From: Paenibacillus sp. Marseille-Q4541
Lineage (GTDB): Bacteria; Bacillota; Bacilli; Paenibacillales; Paenibacillaceae
Direction of reading: 5' to 3'
Assembly (NCBI RefSeq): GCF_018310695.1
Contig: NZ_JAGXCY010000003.1
Location: forward strand, 124,001 to 188,000
DNA: 64,000 nt
Shown: one piece after another, positions 9,818-19,871 of the stretch
Layout: every line of letters begins with the position of its first letter
Numbering within the stretch: the stretch's first letter is position 1
Notes under the pieces: generated by a model
The model's database searches: none
What the model saw: only the letters and a program-made list of their open reading frames with translations
What the model was told of the DNA's origin: nothing
Position numbers and translations under genes: made by a program

Positions 9818-10693
9818 ATGCGCAAGAGCTTATCGGATCATATATTTGAAATATTTAATAATGGTATTTTGTTGATTATCAGTTTAGCAGCGTTGTTCCC
9901 AATCTATTATACGTTTATTCTTTCATTTACCGATCCGGTTGAATATTATCAGAAAGATTTTCTGTTATTTCCTACCAACTGGACGTTAGATGCTTATAAA
10001 TATTTAATGTCTACGAGTACATTTGTGAATGCGATCGGAAATAGTACATTTCTTACTGTAGTCGGCACCTTCTTAAGTTTGGTCGTATCAACGGGACTTG
10101 CTTACGCCATTTCGCGAAAGCGGCTCCGATTCCGTAGAATCCTCATGTTCGGTATTTTATTTACGATACTATTCCAGCCTGGTCTCATTCCGTCGTACCT
10201 CATTGTTCGTAACCTTGGAATGATAGATAGCATCTGGTCACTTATTATTCCTTCTCTTACAGGCGGATGGTTCGTTCTGCTTATGAAAGGCTTTTTCGAT
10301 AGTATTCCAGATGCATTAGAAGAAGCTGCTCGTATTGACGGAGCGAATGAAATCGGTATTTTCTTCCGAATTATTTTGCCATTATCTATTCCTTCTTTGG
10401 TTGCATTCGGTTTATTCTTTGCCGTAGGTTACTGGAACACTTACTTCAATGCAATTATGTATGTTAACGATCAGAGTAAATGGCCTTTACAGGTTATCTT
10501 GCAAAACATGCTTGTCGATCCAAGCAGTGCCATAAATTCAGCTGTATCTGATTTTAGAACGAACCAGAAGATGCCTTCCGAAACGCTCAAGATGGCGGCC
10601 GTTGTCATTGCAACGCTGCCGATAATGTTGGTTTATCCATTCTTACAGAAGCATTTCGCCAAAGGTGCGATGATTGGTTCTGTGAAAGAATGA
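9818..10693 (+). CDS. lplC: ABC sugar transporter permease, LplC/YtcP family
   Basis: 291 residues, six membrane segments, with EEAARIDGANEIGIFFRIIL as the EAA coupling loop and the family signature GYWNTYFNAIMYV near the C-terminus. It follows lplB by 26 bases with its own GAGGAGGTG ribosome site; an overlapping ATG at 9813 is in another frame. Second membrane subunit of the oligosaccharide importer. Confidence 0.92.
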   Translation: MRKSLSDHIFEIFNNGILLIISLAALFPIYYTFILSFTDPVEYYQKDFLLFPTNWTLDAYKYLMSTSTFVNAIGNSTFLTVVGTFLSLVVSTGLAYAISRKRLRFRRILMFGILFTILFQPGLIPSYLIVRNLGMIDSIWSLIIPSLTGGWFVLLMKGFFDSIPDALEEAARIDGANEIGIFFRIILPLSIPSLVAFGLFFAVGYWNTYFNAIMYVNDQSKWPLQVILQNMLVDPSSAINSAVSDFRTNQKMPSETLKMAAVVIATLPIMLVYPFLQKHFAKGAMIGSVKE

Positions 10694-10735
10694 TCGATAA
10701 ATACAGAAAAAAATCAAATATGGGAGGTTCAATGA

Positions 10736-12256
10736 ATGAAAATCAACATGCGCAGTTGGAAAACAGCAAGTGCCGTACTTATCAGCTTATCACTTATGAT
10801 GACAGCTTGTTCAGGCGGATCTGAATCGAATGGCGAAGACGGCAGTTCAGCAGATAAACCTACTCAGATTAGTATGAACACACTTAGTTATGGCACTAAT
10901 TTTCCAGATAAGAACAATGTCATTGTGAAAGAGTTTGAGAAACGTACCAATACTACATTAGACATTGACTGGGTGCCTGTCGCTACTTCTGAAGATAAGT
11001 TCAATGTGTTGTATGCCTCTGGTAACCTACCTGATTTGACGTTTGTAGAAGATATGAGTAATCAACAAATTCGTGCCATGATCGATCAGGGTGTATTTTG
11101 GGATCTGACGGATATGATTGGTGATTATCCGAATCTGTCAAATGAGATGTTGAAAGACATGTGGGAGATTTCAAAAATTGACGGTAAGAACTACTCCGTT
11201 CCCCGTTATTACCCTACTCATGGTGGCGGCGTCTTCCCAATGCTTCGTCAAGATTGGCTGACCGAGTTGAACCTCCCGGTTCCGACGACGATGGATGAGT
11301 TTTATAACACGCTAAAAGCATTTAAGGACAATAAAATGGGTGGAGACAAGACAATCCCGTATGCTGCCAGCCAATCTTATATGAACTTTGTTTATAACGT
11401 ATACAACGATACAAACGGAGTATGGAAATTGGTTGACGGACAACTGTATCCGAATATCACTGAGGATGCATCCACAGAAGCATTGAAATGGATTAAAAAA
11501 GCGTATGATGAAGGATTGTTTCCTCAAGACTTCGTTATTCTTACATTTGCACAGATTACAGAAGCTCTCCAAAGCGGTAAAGCAGGAGGAGCCGGTTTCT
11601 CAATGAATAATTCGATTTCTCAGACGGCTGAAATTAAAAAAGTAGATGCGGATGCGGATCTAGTACCTCTTACTGGTCTAGAAGGACCGGAGGGTAATCA
11701 ATATGTTCCTTCAGGTGCACCATTCTACGGACATTTCCTTATTCCTAAAAAAGTATCTGAAAGCAAGGTTAAGAAAATTCTTGAGTTCCTTGATTATGGT
11801 TACAGCCCTGAAGGTAATGAACTCGCGAACTACGGTATTAAGGATGTTCACTTTACAGAGACTGACGGCGTAAAAACAACAAATGAACAGTATAAGACAG
11901 ATCTCGTAGGTGAAGCATTCAATTTTATTTTCCTCAATTTGAAAGACGAGCAAGTACTGGGTGACCGCACCTTAACGACTCCGGAAATATTTGAACGTAA
12001 CCAATCGATCTTGGACAAACGCAAAAAAATAAACGTTCCGAATCCTTCCCTAGGTTTGGTTTCCGATGCATCCACGAAATATATGCCTGATATTACGAAG
12101 AAAGTGGATGATATGAGGGCGAAAGTGATTTTAGGTCAAGAAACGATTGAATCGTATCAAGCATTCATTAACAAGTTGAAGGAAGACGGCGATCTTAAGA
12201 AAGTTGTCACTGAAATGAATGAACTGTACGCCCAAAAAATCGCTGCTGAAAAATAA
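10736..12256 (+). CDS. lplA: Sugar-binding lipoprotein of the ABC importer (LplA-like)
   Basis: 506 residues. The lipoprotein signal runs to MMTAC, with Cys25 as the lipidation site, followed by a flexible Ser/Gly/Glu-rich linker. The rest is an extracellular solute-binding fold of family 1. GGAGG precedes the ATG at 10736; a nearby ATG at 10732 is out of frame. Transcription then meets a strong terminator, so the binding protein closes the transporter unit. The GH35 enzyme next door suggests that the cargo contains galactose. Confidence 0.92.
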   Translation: MKINMRSWKTASAVLISLSLMMTACSGGSESNGEDGSSADKPTQISMNTLSYGTNFPDKNNVIVKEFEKRTNTTLDIDWVPVATSEDKFNVLYASGNLPDLTFVEDMSNQQIRAMIDQGVFWDLTDMIGDYPNLSNEMLKDMWEISKIDGKNYSVPRYYPTHGGGVFPMLRQDWLTELNLPVPTTMDEFYNTLKAFKDNKMGGDKTIPYAASQSYMNFVYNVYNDTNGVWKLVDGQLYPNITEDASTEALKWIKKAYDEGLFPQDFVILTFAQITEALQSGKAGGAGFSMNNSISQTAEIKKVDADADLVPLTGLEGPEGNQYVPSGAPFYGHFLIPKKVSESKVKKILEFLDYGYSPEGNELANYGIKDVHFTETDGVKTTNEQYKTDLVGEAFNFIFLNLKDEQVLGDRTLTTPEIFERNQSILDKRKKINVPNPSLGLVSDASTKYMPDITKKVDDMRAKVILGQETIESYQAFINKLKEDGDLKKVVTEMNELYAQKIAAEK

Positions 12257-12281
12257 TTACTAATGTATCGATTCATTGAGA

Positions 12282-12308
12282 AGAGGGGCAACTTAGCCCC
12301 TCTTTTTG
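12282..12308 (+). terminator. Terminator after the lipoprotein gene
   Basis: AGAGGGGC pairs with GCCCCTCT around AACTTA, followed by TTTTT. The GH35 gene starts 37 bases later, so it is either reached by read-through or has its own signal. Confidence 0.85.
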
Positions 12309-12344
12309 TTAGAAGACGAGAACAGACAGGGGATGTTATTTATC

Positions 12345-14117
12345 ATGAGTTCATTTGGAATACATGCAGGACAATTCATTTATGAAGGGCAGCCCGTCCA
12401 GATTATTAGTGGAGCGATACATTATTTTCGGATTATGCCAGCCTACTGGGAGGATCGCCTTCTGAAACTGAAAGCATGCGGTTTTAATACAGTGGAGACT
12501 TATATTCCATGGAATTTGCATGAGCCGAAAGAAGGGGTTTACTCTTTTGAGGGGATTAGCAATGTTGTCGAGTTCATCGACATAGCCAATAAGCTTGGAT
12601 TATTTGTCATCATAAGACCAAGTCCTTACATATGTGCAGAATGGGAATTTGGGGGTCTACCAGCGTGGTTGCTAGAGGACTCGAATATGAGATTACGTTG
12701 TTTATATCGCCCGTTCCTAGATAAAGTAGACGCGTATTATGATGTCCTGCTTCCTAAGCTTAGACCTTTACTCTGCACAAACGGAGGTCCGATTATCGCA
12801 ATGCAGATCGAGAACGAATATGGGAGCTACGGCAATGATACATTGTATTTGGAGTATTTGAAGCAAGGCATGATAGATCGTGGTATCGACGTTCTGCTAT
12901 TCACATCAGATGGTGGCGCGGATCATATGCTTCAAGGTGGTTCTTTATTCTCAGAAGTTCTTGCGACCGTTAATTTTGGTTCGAGACCCGAAGGTTCTTT
13001 TGCTAAGCTGGCAGAATATCAACCTGACAAACCGATGATGTGCATGGAATACTGGAATGGATGGTTTGATCATTGGGGGGAAGAGCATCACGTCAGAGGA
13101 TACGAGGGAGTTGCTGATGAGCTGAATAGAATGCTTCAAGCTGGTGCCTCTGTCAATTTTTATATGTTCCATGGCGGAACTAATTTTGGATTTTACAACG
13201 GAGCAAATTACTTCCATCAATATGAACCTACAGTCACGAGCTATGATTACGACGCGCTTCTTGATGAATCAGGAGAAATCACGGATAAATATTTGGCAAT
13301 CCAAAAGGTGATCTCGAGGTACATTGATCTTCCTTCCGTTACTTTACCAGAACCAATACAAAAGCGAAGTTATGGCACGGTAAGGATGACCGAGCAAGCA
13401 AAACTGTTTGATCAATTAGATCAATTATCTGAGCCAGTACTCAGAACTTGCCCGGAGACAATGGAACAACTAGGACAGGATTATGGCTTTATTTTTTATA
13501 AGACGAAGGTGTCGGGACCAAGACCCAAGAGCAAGATCGTTCTTCAAGATGTTCATGACCGTGCACTCATTTATTTAGATGATATATATCAGGGCGTAAT
13601 TGATCGGAACAATCATGACCATAGTTTAGAGATTCAGGACCATGATATCGCTGTCGAAATTCCAGAACAGGGTGCTACACTTGGGGTTTTGGTAGAAAAC
13701 CAAGGACGTATAAATTATGGTTGGATGCTGAAAGACCCGAAGGGCATAACCGAAGGTGTTCGACTGGAGAGACAATTTTTGTACCACTGGGAAATTCATA
13801 CACTTCCGTTAGATGATTTATCAAATTTGGCATTCGAGCAGATACAAGAGTGCGATACACCAGTACCCACCTTTTATAAAGGGCTCTTTCAAGTTGATGA
13901 AGTAGCGGATACATTTCTGAAGCTCGAAGGATGGACCAAAGGAGTCGTATTTCTCAATGGTTTTAACTTAGGGCGCTATTGGTCCAAGGGACCTCAGAAA
14001 ACACTGTATGTACCAGCGCCATTACTACATGCAGGAGAAAACGAATTAATTATTTTTGAACTTCATCATACACTCGATCCCATTGTTACATTTGAAAAGC
14101 ATGCAGAATTAGGATAA
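12345..14117 (+). CDS. Beta-galactosidase, glycoside hydrolase family 35
   Basis: 590 residues, the usual length of bacterial GH35 enzymes (BgaC type). The TIM-barrel domain is N-terminal and beta-sandwich domains follow. The acid/base is Glu158 in IAMQIENEYGSYG and the nucleophile is Glu235 in MMCMEYWNGWFDHWG; SGAIHYFRI near residue 22 is a family hallmark. No signal peptide, so it acts on imported oligosaccharides, removing terminal beta-galactose. The ATG at 12345 is preferred to one at 12333 that directly abuts the AGGGG ribosome site. It lies just behind the LplBCA importer. Confidence 0.93.
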   Translation: MSSFGIHAGQFIYEGQPVQIISGAIHYFRIMPAYWEDRLLKLKACGFNTVETYIPWNLHEPKEGVYSFEGISNVVEFIDIANKLGLFVIIRPSPYICAEWEFGGLPAWLLEDSNMRLRCLYRPFLDKVDAYYDVLLPKLRPLLCTNGGPIIAMQIENEYGSYGNDTLYLEYLKQGMIDRGIDVLLFTSDGGADHMLQGGSLFSEVLATVNFGSRPEGSFAKLAEYQPDKPMMCMEYWNGWFDHWGEEHHVRGYEGVADELNRMLQAGASVNFYMFHGGTNFGFYNGANYFHQYEPTVTSYDYDALLDESGEITDKYLAIQKVISRYIDLPSVTLPEPIQKRSYGTVRMTEQAKLFDQLDQLSEPVLRTCPETMEQLGQDYGFIFYKTKVSGPRPKSKIVLQDVHDRALIYLDDIYQGVIDRNNHDHSLEIQDHDIAVEIPEQGATLGVLVENQGRINYGWMLKDPKGITEGVRLERQFLYHWEIHTLPLDDLSNLAFEQIQECDTPVPTFYKGLFQVDEVADTFLKLEGWTKGVVFLNGFNLGRYWSKGPQKTLYVPAPLLHAGENELIIFELHHTLDPIVTFEKHAELG

Positions 14118-14216
14118 GTAATACGGAATTGTCCAAAGAATCACGTTAACTGCTAAATTCAGATGATAATTATTCAACTATAATGGTAAAAAAAGATGCT
14201 TATGGAGGCTTCAGCT

Positions 14217-15410
14217 ATGGATAAAGTGAAGATCGGACTTATCGGATTAGGTGCACGGGGGATGTCATTGCTTAAGGGCATCTTTTTGAAAATGGATGAT
14301 ATAGAAGTCGCAGCGGTATGTGATTTGTATGAAGATCGCTGTAACGAAGCCGCTGAATTGATTAAGAGCGAAAGAGGAGTAAAGCCAACGGTTACGAAGG
14401 ATTATCACGATATTATGTCTATGCCCGAGGTTGATGCTATCGTGATCGGTGCTTCTTGGGTTGAGCATACGAATATTGCGGTCGCTGCTATGGAGGCAGG
14501 GAAGTACGTAGCCAGCGAGGTAGGCGGAGCCTATTCACTTCAGGAGTGCTGGCGACTGGTAGAAGCATATGAGAGAACCAATACACCATGTATGATTATG
14601 GAAAACTGCTGCTACGGCCGAGATGAGCTGATGGTATTGAATATGGTGGAGATGGGTGCTTTAGGGGAGATCGTTCATGCTTCCGGAGGTTACCATCATG
14701 ATTTGCGTCAAGAAATTGCAGAGGGCAATATAAACCGTCACTATCGTCTCAATAACTATTTGAACCGGAATTGTGAAAATTACCCTACACATGAGCTTGG
14801 ACCGATCGCAAAAATTTTGGGCATAAATCGAGGCAATCGTATGCTTACACTCCAGTCGGTATCCTCCAAAGCTAGAGGCATGAGTACATACCTTCAAGAT
14901 CGGGAAGAGCATAGTGAACTAGCGAAGTCTACTTTTATGCAAGGGGACATTGTAACGACGATAATAAAATGTGCTCATGGAGAGACCATTACTTTGACTT
15001 TGGATACGACGCTGCCAAGATTCTATTCCAGAGGATTTACCGTTAGAGGAACAAAAGGGATGTACACGGAAGATAACCGTTCTATTTTTATTGAGGGACA
15101 GCATGATGAGTTTCATCATAGTTGGAAAGATCAGTGGGGAAATGTTGAGCAGCATAGAGAGCAGTACGAGCATCCAATTTGGCAAAAGTATTTGGAAGAA
15201 GGCGTCAAAAGTGGCCATGGCGGCATGGATTGGCTCGTAATTTCTGCCTTTTTCAATAGTGTAAAACAACAGACGGAAGTACCGCTTGATGTGTATGATA
15301 TGGCATCATGGATGAGCATTTCCGCCTTGTCTGAAGAATCTATTGCGTTAGGCGGGCAACCTGTTGCGATACCTGACTTTACGAATGGAAGATGGATCAA
15401 TCGTAAATAA
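14217..15410 (+). CDS. Gfo/Idh/MocA protein related to GH109 NAD-dependent glycosidases
   Basis: 397 residues. An N-terminal Rossmann domain starts at VKIGLIGLGARGMS. The stretch from SLQECWRLVEAYE through MIMENCCYGRDELMVLNMV and the later YPTHELGP strongly resemble the GH109 alpha-N-acetylgalactosaminidases. Those use tightly bound NAD to oxidise C3, eliminate the aglycone and re-reduce. The usual EKP motif of sugar dehydrogenases is replaced by SEVGGAYS, again as in GH109-like proteins. The ATG at 14217 follows GGAGG by 8 bases. Cytoplasmic (no signal peptide). The sugar specificity is inferred; it could be a non-GalNAc member. Confidence 0.72.
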   Translation: MDKVKIGLIGLGARGMSLLKGIFLKMDDIEVAAVCDLYEDRCNEAAELIKSERGVKPTVTKDYHDIMSMPEVDAIVIGASWVEHTNIAVAAMEAGKYVASEVGGAYSLQECWRLVEAYERTNTPCMIMENCCYGRDELMVLNMVEMGALGEIVHASGGYHHDLRQEIAEGNINRHYRLNNYLNRNCENYPTHELGPIAKILGINRGNRMLTLQSVSSKARGMSTYLQDREEHSELAKSTFMQGDIVTTIIKCAHGETITLTLDTTLPRFYSRGFTVRGTKGMYTEDNRSIFIEGQHDEFHHSWKDQWGNVEQHREQYEHPIWQKYLEEGVKSGHGGMDWLVISAFFNSVKQQTEVPLDVYDMASWMSISALSEESIALGGQPVAIPDFTNGRWINRK

Positions 15411-15456
15411 AGTGCCAATGCTATGCTTCCGATAACTACAGAATAGAGTATGCACT

Positions 15457-15496
15457 AAAGCACCATGAACAGAAGGATCGTTCACGGTGCTTTTTT
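15457..15496 (+). terminator. Terminator after the GH109-like gene
   Basis: AAAGCACC-TGAAC and GTTCA-GGTGCTTT arms flank AGAAGGATC, followed by a T run. Confidence 0.8.
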
Positions 15497-15653
15497 AATA
15501 ACCTCTAGTTCAAAGATGACGGAAAAGTCCAAATAATGTCTTGTAATGCTAAATATATTTCAATCTGAATCCGTTATCATAAAGCTATATCATGATTCAA
15601 ATATTTGAACAAGTGAAACGGAATATGAAAAATAGGCGAAGGGGATGCGTAAG

Positions 15654-16502
15654 ATGAAAAAGGGCATTAACATCTGGTCATTCGACGGAGATAAATCGAT
15701 TGCCGAATGCATTACGCTTGCTAAACGTGCTGGTTTTGACGGCATTGAACTGTCATTAAATGGGACAGGTGAGCTGAGTCTAGAAGTTACGGAAAAGGAA
15801 ATTGATGAAGTAAAGGCGCGTCTTCAGGATGCGGAGCTTGAGATTGCGGGTTTAGCGTCTGGATTGTACTGGGATTACTCTATGACAAGTGAAGATTTGG
15901 CCCAGCGGAATAAAGCGATCGATGTATGCAAAAAGCAACTTGAGGTTGCCTCGCAACTCGGTGTTGACAGTATCTTGGTTATCCCAGGAGCTGTAGGTGT
16001 TGACTTTATTCCTGATAAAGAGGTAGTAGATTATGAGATTGCTTATGAACGTGCGAAGGAAGCCATTAGCTCACTGGTTCCATTTGCACAAAGTGCGGGC
16101 GTAGCCATAGGAATAGAGAACGTTTGGAATAAAATGTTCCTCTCCCCATTAGAGCTTCGTTCGTTCATTGATGATATCGGCTCTGAATATGTGGGTTCTT
16201 ATTTCGATGTCGGCAATGTGGTTCATAGTGGGTATCCAGAACAGTGGATTAAGATACTCGGCCATCGCATCAAAAAAGTGCATTTCAAGGACTACCGCCG
16301 TGAAGCGGGAGGACTGCATGGATTCGTAGATTTACTTGCTGGTGATGTCGATTATCCGGCAGTTGTTAAAGCGCTAGAAGCGATCGATTATAGTGGCTAC
16401 GTGACAGCAGAGATGATCCCGCCGTATAAACATTATTCAGAACAAATCATTTTCAATACTTCAAGCTCGATGGATATCATTCTTGGTCGCACTAACCACT
16501 AA
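15654..16502 (+). CDS. Sugar phosphate isomerase/epimerase family TIM-barrel protein
   Basis: 282 residues of the AP-endonuclease-2-like (xylose isomerase-like) TIM barrel. Likely divalent-metal ligands are in IGIENVWNKM, SYFDVGNVVHSGY, VHFKDYR and the late TAEMIPPY. Family members isomerise or epimerise free or phosphorylated sugars, and some act on keto-sugars. GAAGGGG lies 9 bases before the ATG at 15654, better placed than for an ATG at 15645. It forms a two-gene unit with the Gfo/Idh protein 30 bases downstream, so both probably act on the same sugar. Substrate unknown. Confidence 0.8.
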   Translation: MKKGINIWSFDGDKSIAECITLAKRAGFDGIELSLNGTGELSLEVTEKEIDEVKARLQDAELEIAGLASGLYWDYSMTSEDLAQRNKAIDVCKKQLEVASQLGVDSILVIPGAVGVDFIPDKEVVDYEIAYERAKEAISSLVPFAQSAGVAIGIENVWNKMFLSPLELRSFIDDIGSEYVGSYFDVGNVVHSGYPEQWIKILGHRIKKVHFKDYRREAGGLHGFVDLLAGDVDYPAVVKALEAIDYSGYVTAEMIPPYKHYSEQIIFNTSSSMDIILGRTNH

Positions 16503-16532
16503 ATATAGATATATAAAATGGGAGGAAATATC

Positions 16533-17561
16533 ATGTTGAAGATTGGTCTCATTGGTTTTGGATTTATGGGAAAAATGCATTTTGACAATTATGAACGTCT
16601 AATGAAAGAAGGCGAGTCGATTCAGCTGATATCAATATGCGATCTTCAAATCGAGGAGTTGAAGAACAGCAGCGCCGAAGGCAACATTGCAACAGAACGT
16701 GATGAATATGACATTACTTCCTATAAACTTTATGATGACATTGATACGATGCTGGACAATGAAGAACTGGACATGGTTGATATAGCGATCCCAACCTATC
16801 TACATGCTGAAATTGCGTGCAAGGTACTTGCCCGTGGATATCATGTATTGTGTGAGAAACCTGTAGCTGGAAACTCCGTAGATGGCCGGAAAATGGTTGA
16901 AGCAGCAAAGCAGGCTGATCGTAAACTTATGATCGGTCAATGCTTGCGATTCTGGCCTGCCTATGAATATTTGAAAGAGGCTGTTGCGGACAAACGCTTT
17001 GGTGAAGTTGTATCCGGATCGTTCTTCCGTGGTTCTGCTATGCCGAAAGGCTGGTATCATGATGGCAGTTTAAGCGGTGGTTGTTTACTAGATATGCATA
17101 TCCATGATACGGATATTATTCAATGGGTGCTTGGCAAACCGCTCAAAGTATCGACGATAGCTAAGAAGGTAATGCCGGGCAGCGGCTACGACAATGTATC
17201 GACGAATTACATTTATGCGGACGGTAAAGCGATTAACGCACAATCAGACTGGAGACTTGAAGGAGACTTTGGTTTTGAGATGACTTATAGAGTCAACTTG
17301 GAAAAAGCAAACATTGTATTTAAGGATAATATCGTAAAAGTAAATCCGAATGATAGTGAAGGATATGTTGTAGAGCTATCGGAGGATTCTGGCTATTATC
17401 GTGAGATTAAATATTTTATTCATTCTATTCTGGAAGATACGGAAATTACCGTATGTTCTCCTGAAAGTGCAGTAGAGACACTGGAAATTATCGAAGCAGA
17501 AATGCGTTCAGCTGATCAATTGGGTGAGACTGTGGAATTGAGACAAGGATCAGTAGTATAA
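16533..17561 (+). CDS. Gfo/Idh/MocA family NAD(P)-dependent sugar oxidoreductase
   Basis: 342 residues. Rossmann fold at LKIGLIGFGFMGKMH, the catalytic-site lysine in CEKPVAGN (about residue 100), and the GGCLLDMHIHDTDIIQW segment lining the active site. Such enzymes oxidise or reduce a sugar or inositol hydroxyl with NAD(P). GGAGG precedes the ATG at 16533. Its partner is the upstream TIM-barrel isomerase, and a terminator follows directly. Confidence 0.85.
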   Translation: MLKIGLIGFGFMGKMHFDNYERLMKEGESIQLISICDLQIEELKNSSAEGNIATERDEYDITSYKLYDDIDTMLDNEELDMVDIAIPTYLHAEIACKVLARGYHVLCEKPVAGNSVDGRKMVEAAKQADRKLMIGQCLRFWPAYEYLKEAVADKRFGEVVSGSFFRGSAMPKGWYHDGSLSGGCLLDMHIHDTDIIQWVLGKPLKVSTIAKKVMPGSGYDNVSTNYIYADGKAINAQSDWRLEGDFGFEMTYRVNLEKANIVFKDNIVKVNPNDSEGYVVELSEDSGYYREIKYFIHSILEDTEITVCSPESAVETLEIIEAEMRSADQLGETVELRQGSVV

Positions 17562-17565
17562 AAGG

Positions 17566-17605
17566 AAAGCCAATTAAGCGGCAGGGAGGCTTAATTGGCT
17601 TTTTT
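17566..17605 (+). terminator. Terminator between convergent Gfo/Idh and AraC genes
   Basis: AAAGCCAATTAAG pairs with CTTAATTGGCTTT across an 11-base loop, then T-rich sequence. Confidence 0.85.
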
Positions 17606-17623
17606 CTTAGGCAGCTTTCTTCA

Positions 17624-18526
17624 TTAAAGTACTTGTGAGAGCTTTCGATAATCCGTAGCGGATATTCCCTCTTGCTTGCGAAAGGTACGACTGAAGTAGT
17701 GGATGTCCGGATAGCCGATCTGCTCCCCAATTCTTTCAATAGGTAGATTGGTTTCTCGTAAAAGTTTTCGTGCCTCTCGGTGACGAACCATCTTGACGAA
17801 TTCACTCGGCGGCATTCCGGTAAGCTGCTTAAATAGCTTCGCGGTATAGTCAATGCTAAGATTCATTTGCTCAGCGATAATGGCATTGGTCCATAACCCA
17901 GCTGGACTAGCTTCGATTTGTTTTATCAGCTTGGATATCAGCATACCATGCTGGCTAAAGCGTGCGTTCGTACTCGATAGTGAATTGCGAAGTAACAGGG
18001 TGATGATGTGTAGCATGAGTCCTTTACTGACCAGTTCATAGCCCGAGGGACGCATCGTAAATTCCTCAACTAGCGCCTCCATGAGCTGAATGCATGCAAG
18101 TGGAGGTGTATAGATCACATTGGAGGAGAGAGGGGCGAACACGTTTGAAATGGCCTCCAAAGCAAATTTATGTGGCAGTAGCTGCTCTTCGTTTACGACC
18201 ATATCGGATTCTTTCTGAATATCTAGTTCATTAAAAAAGTCAAAGTGAATACCAATCAGCTTGGTTTCACCCTCTAATATCACCTCATTGCGATGGTAGA
18301 CACCGGACGGCAAAAAGATAAGCTGACTTGCTGAAACCGTATGTTTCTGCCCATACATATGAGTGATGAGTTCTCCTTGCCTTACAAAGAGCAATTCGAA
18401 ATCATACAGCCTTCTTTCCTCAAACCTGTATGGACCTAAACTTTGAAACTGAGCATAATGAACGCTAGGAGACCATTGTTCAAAAGGAGCTTTTCGCTGT
18501 TTAGGGAATTGGTTTGATTCTATCAT
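17624..18526 (-). CDS. AraC-family regulator with cupin sensor domain
   Basis: 300 residues. An N-terminal cupin-like arm (QGELITHMYGQKHTVSASQL region) would bind a sugar ligand, and the C-terminal AraC double helix-turn-helix ends in DIHYFSRTFRKQEGISATDY. The ATG at 18526 lies 8 bases behind AAAGGAG; an upstream in-frame GTG overlaps that site. It is convergent with the TIM-barrel/Gfo-Idh pair and most likely regulates that locus. Confidence 0.87.
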   Translation of the reverse strand: MIESNQFPKQRKAPFEQWSPSVHYAQFQSLGPYRFEERRLYDFELLFVRQGELITHMYGQKHTVSASQLIFLPSGVYHRNEVILEGETKLIGIHFDFFNELDIQKESDMVVNEEQLLPHKFALEAISNVFAPLSSNVIYTPPLACIQLMEALVEEFTMRPSGYELVSKGLMLHIITLLLRNSLSSTNARFSQHGMLISKLIKQIEASPAGLWTNAIIAEQMNLSIDYTAKLFKQLTGMPPSEFVKMVRHREARKLLRETNLPIERIGEQIGYPDIHYFSRTFRKQEGISATDYRKLSQVL

Positions 18527-18617
18527 CACGGCTGCTCCTTTCACTGATCAACAATTAGCTAATGATAAAGAAATCAGAATGTGCTGCTTCATCCTATCCG
18601 ATTTCTCTGAGTATTAA

Positions 18618-19793
18618 TTACTCATGATTATCTATTTCATTTGGCAGATTCAGAACAGGTACATCCAGGAAATTCTGAATGGCTAATGCACACGCTCCTA
18701 GAATCGATGAATTTCTTCCAAGAGTGGATATGGAGAGTTCCCGGTAATGGCTAATCTGTGAATTCAAATTTTGTTTTATTTTGTTAATGGAGTCTGGATA
18801 AATACGCAGCAATTCACTATCTACCACGATGACGTCTGGATTATAAATATTTATCATATTATTCAAACCAATCGAGAGATAATAGATAAATTGATCCATG
18901 ATTTCAGCAACTTCCTCATCTTCTTCATTAACCCATTCCTGAATTTGTTTATAGGTAATAGGATAGAGGCCCTTTTTTTCGGACAAGCATGTCATGATAT
19001 TAGATTCGGAGGCATATTTTTCCCAACAACCTTTGTTCCCGCAGTTGCAAGGTCTTCCGCCAGGCACAACAATCATATGCCCTATTTCTCCGGCGTACCC
19101 GTTATGTCCACGAAAGAATTTGTTGTTAATAATCATCCCGAGGCCAATACCCGAATGAAACGTCGTCGATAAAAGGTTGTCCGTATCATGATGGACATAG
19201 ACTCTTTCAGCGAATGCGCTAAGATTTGAATTGTTCTCAAGATGAATCTCATAGCCCAGAGCCTTTTCTAGATCTTCTTTTAAATGAACGTCATTCCATC
19301 CGAGACGGGGGACGTAGTGAATCATTTCCTCATTAGAGACAAGACCGTGTACAGCAATCACTATGCCTACAATTCCATAACGGCTATTTATGTATTTTTC
19401 TTTGTAATCTGTGATGTGTTGAATGAGCAGGGCTAGAATTTCCGAATAGTCAGTAGTTTCGAGTTTTACCGTGTTTGTAGAGATAGGTCTACCGAGAAGA
19501 TCTGAAATGGCAAAAGAAATCTGACCATAATCGAGGTCAATGCCTAGTGCATAACCCGCTCCAGCATTTAAAGAGAGCATAATCGGTTTACGTCCGACAG
19601 CATTGTGCTCCAAATGTGTCTCGACGAGTAATTCTTCTTCCAACAGGTCAGCTACCTGTACTGAGATCGTTGCTCTTGTTAACGCAACGGCTTTAGACAA
19701 ATCTGCTCGTGATATCATTCCCTCTTTCACAATCTCCTTGATAATCAAAGAACGATTTATTTTCTTTATGTATGATGCATCACCCGTAATCAT
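18618..19793 (-). CDS. ROK-family transcriptional repressor (XylR-like), copy 1
   Basis: 391 residues. A winged helix-turn-helix at about residues 15-75 (RSLIIKEIVKEGMISRADLS, then TRATISVQVADLLEE) precedes a ROK sugar-kinase-like domain with the zinc motif CNCGNKGCWEKYAS. The ATG at 19793 follows GGAGG; the longer frame upstream lacks a ribosome site. It is divergent from uxaC and separated from it by a 39-bp perfect palindrome. It closely resembles the second ROK protein at 30397-31563. Likely a repressor of glucuronide use, released by a sugar acid or uronate. Confidence 0.88.
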   Translation of the reverse strand: MITGDASYIKKINRSLIIKEIVKEGMISRADLSKAVALTRATISVQVADLLEEELLVETHLEHNAVGRKPIMLSLNAGAGYALGIDLDYGQISFAISDLLGRPISTNTVKLETTDYSEILALLIQHITDYKEKYINSRYGIVGIVIAVHGLVSNEEMIHYVPRLGWNDVHLKEDLEKALGYEIHLENNSNLSAFAERVYVHHDTDNLLSTTFHSGIGLGMIINNKFFRGHNGYAGEIGHMIVVPGGRPCNCGNKGCWEKYASESNIMTCLSEKKGLYPITYKQIQEWVNEEDEEVAEIMDQFIYYLSIGLNNMINIYNPDVIVVDSELLRIYPDSINKIKQNLNSQISHYRELSISTLGRNSSILGACALAIQNFLDVPVLNLPNEIDNHE

Positions 19794-19871
19794 AAGTATC
19801 CTCCATTTGAGCAGTGGTTCTATTGCTCCTTTTGTTGCTATCTCCAATTATTATACTGCGCTAACATACAT

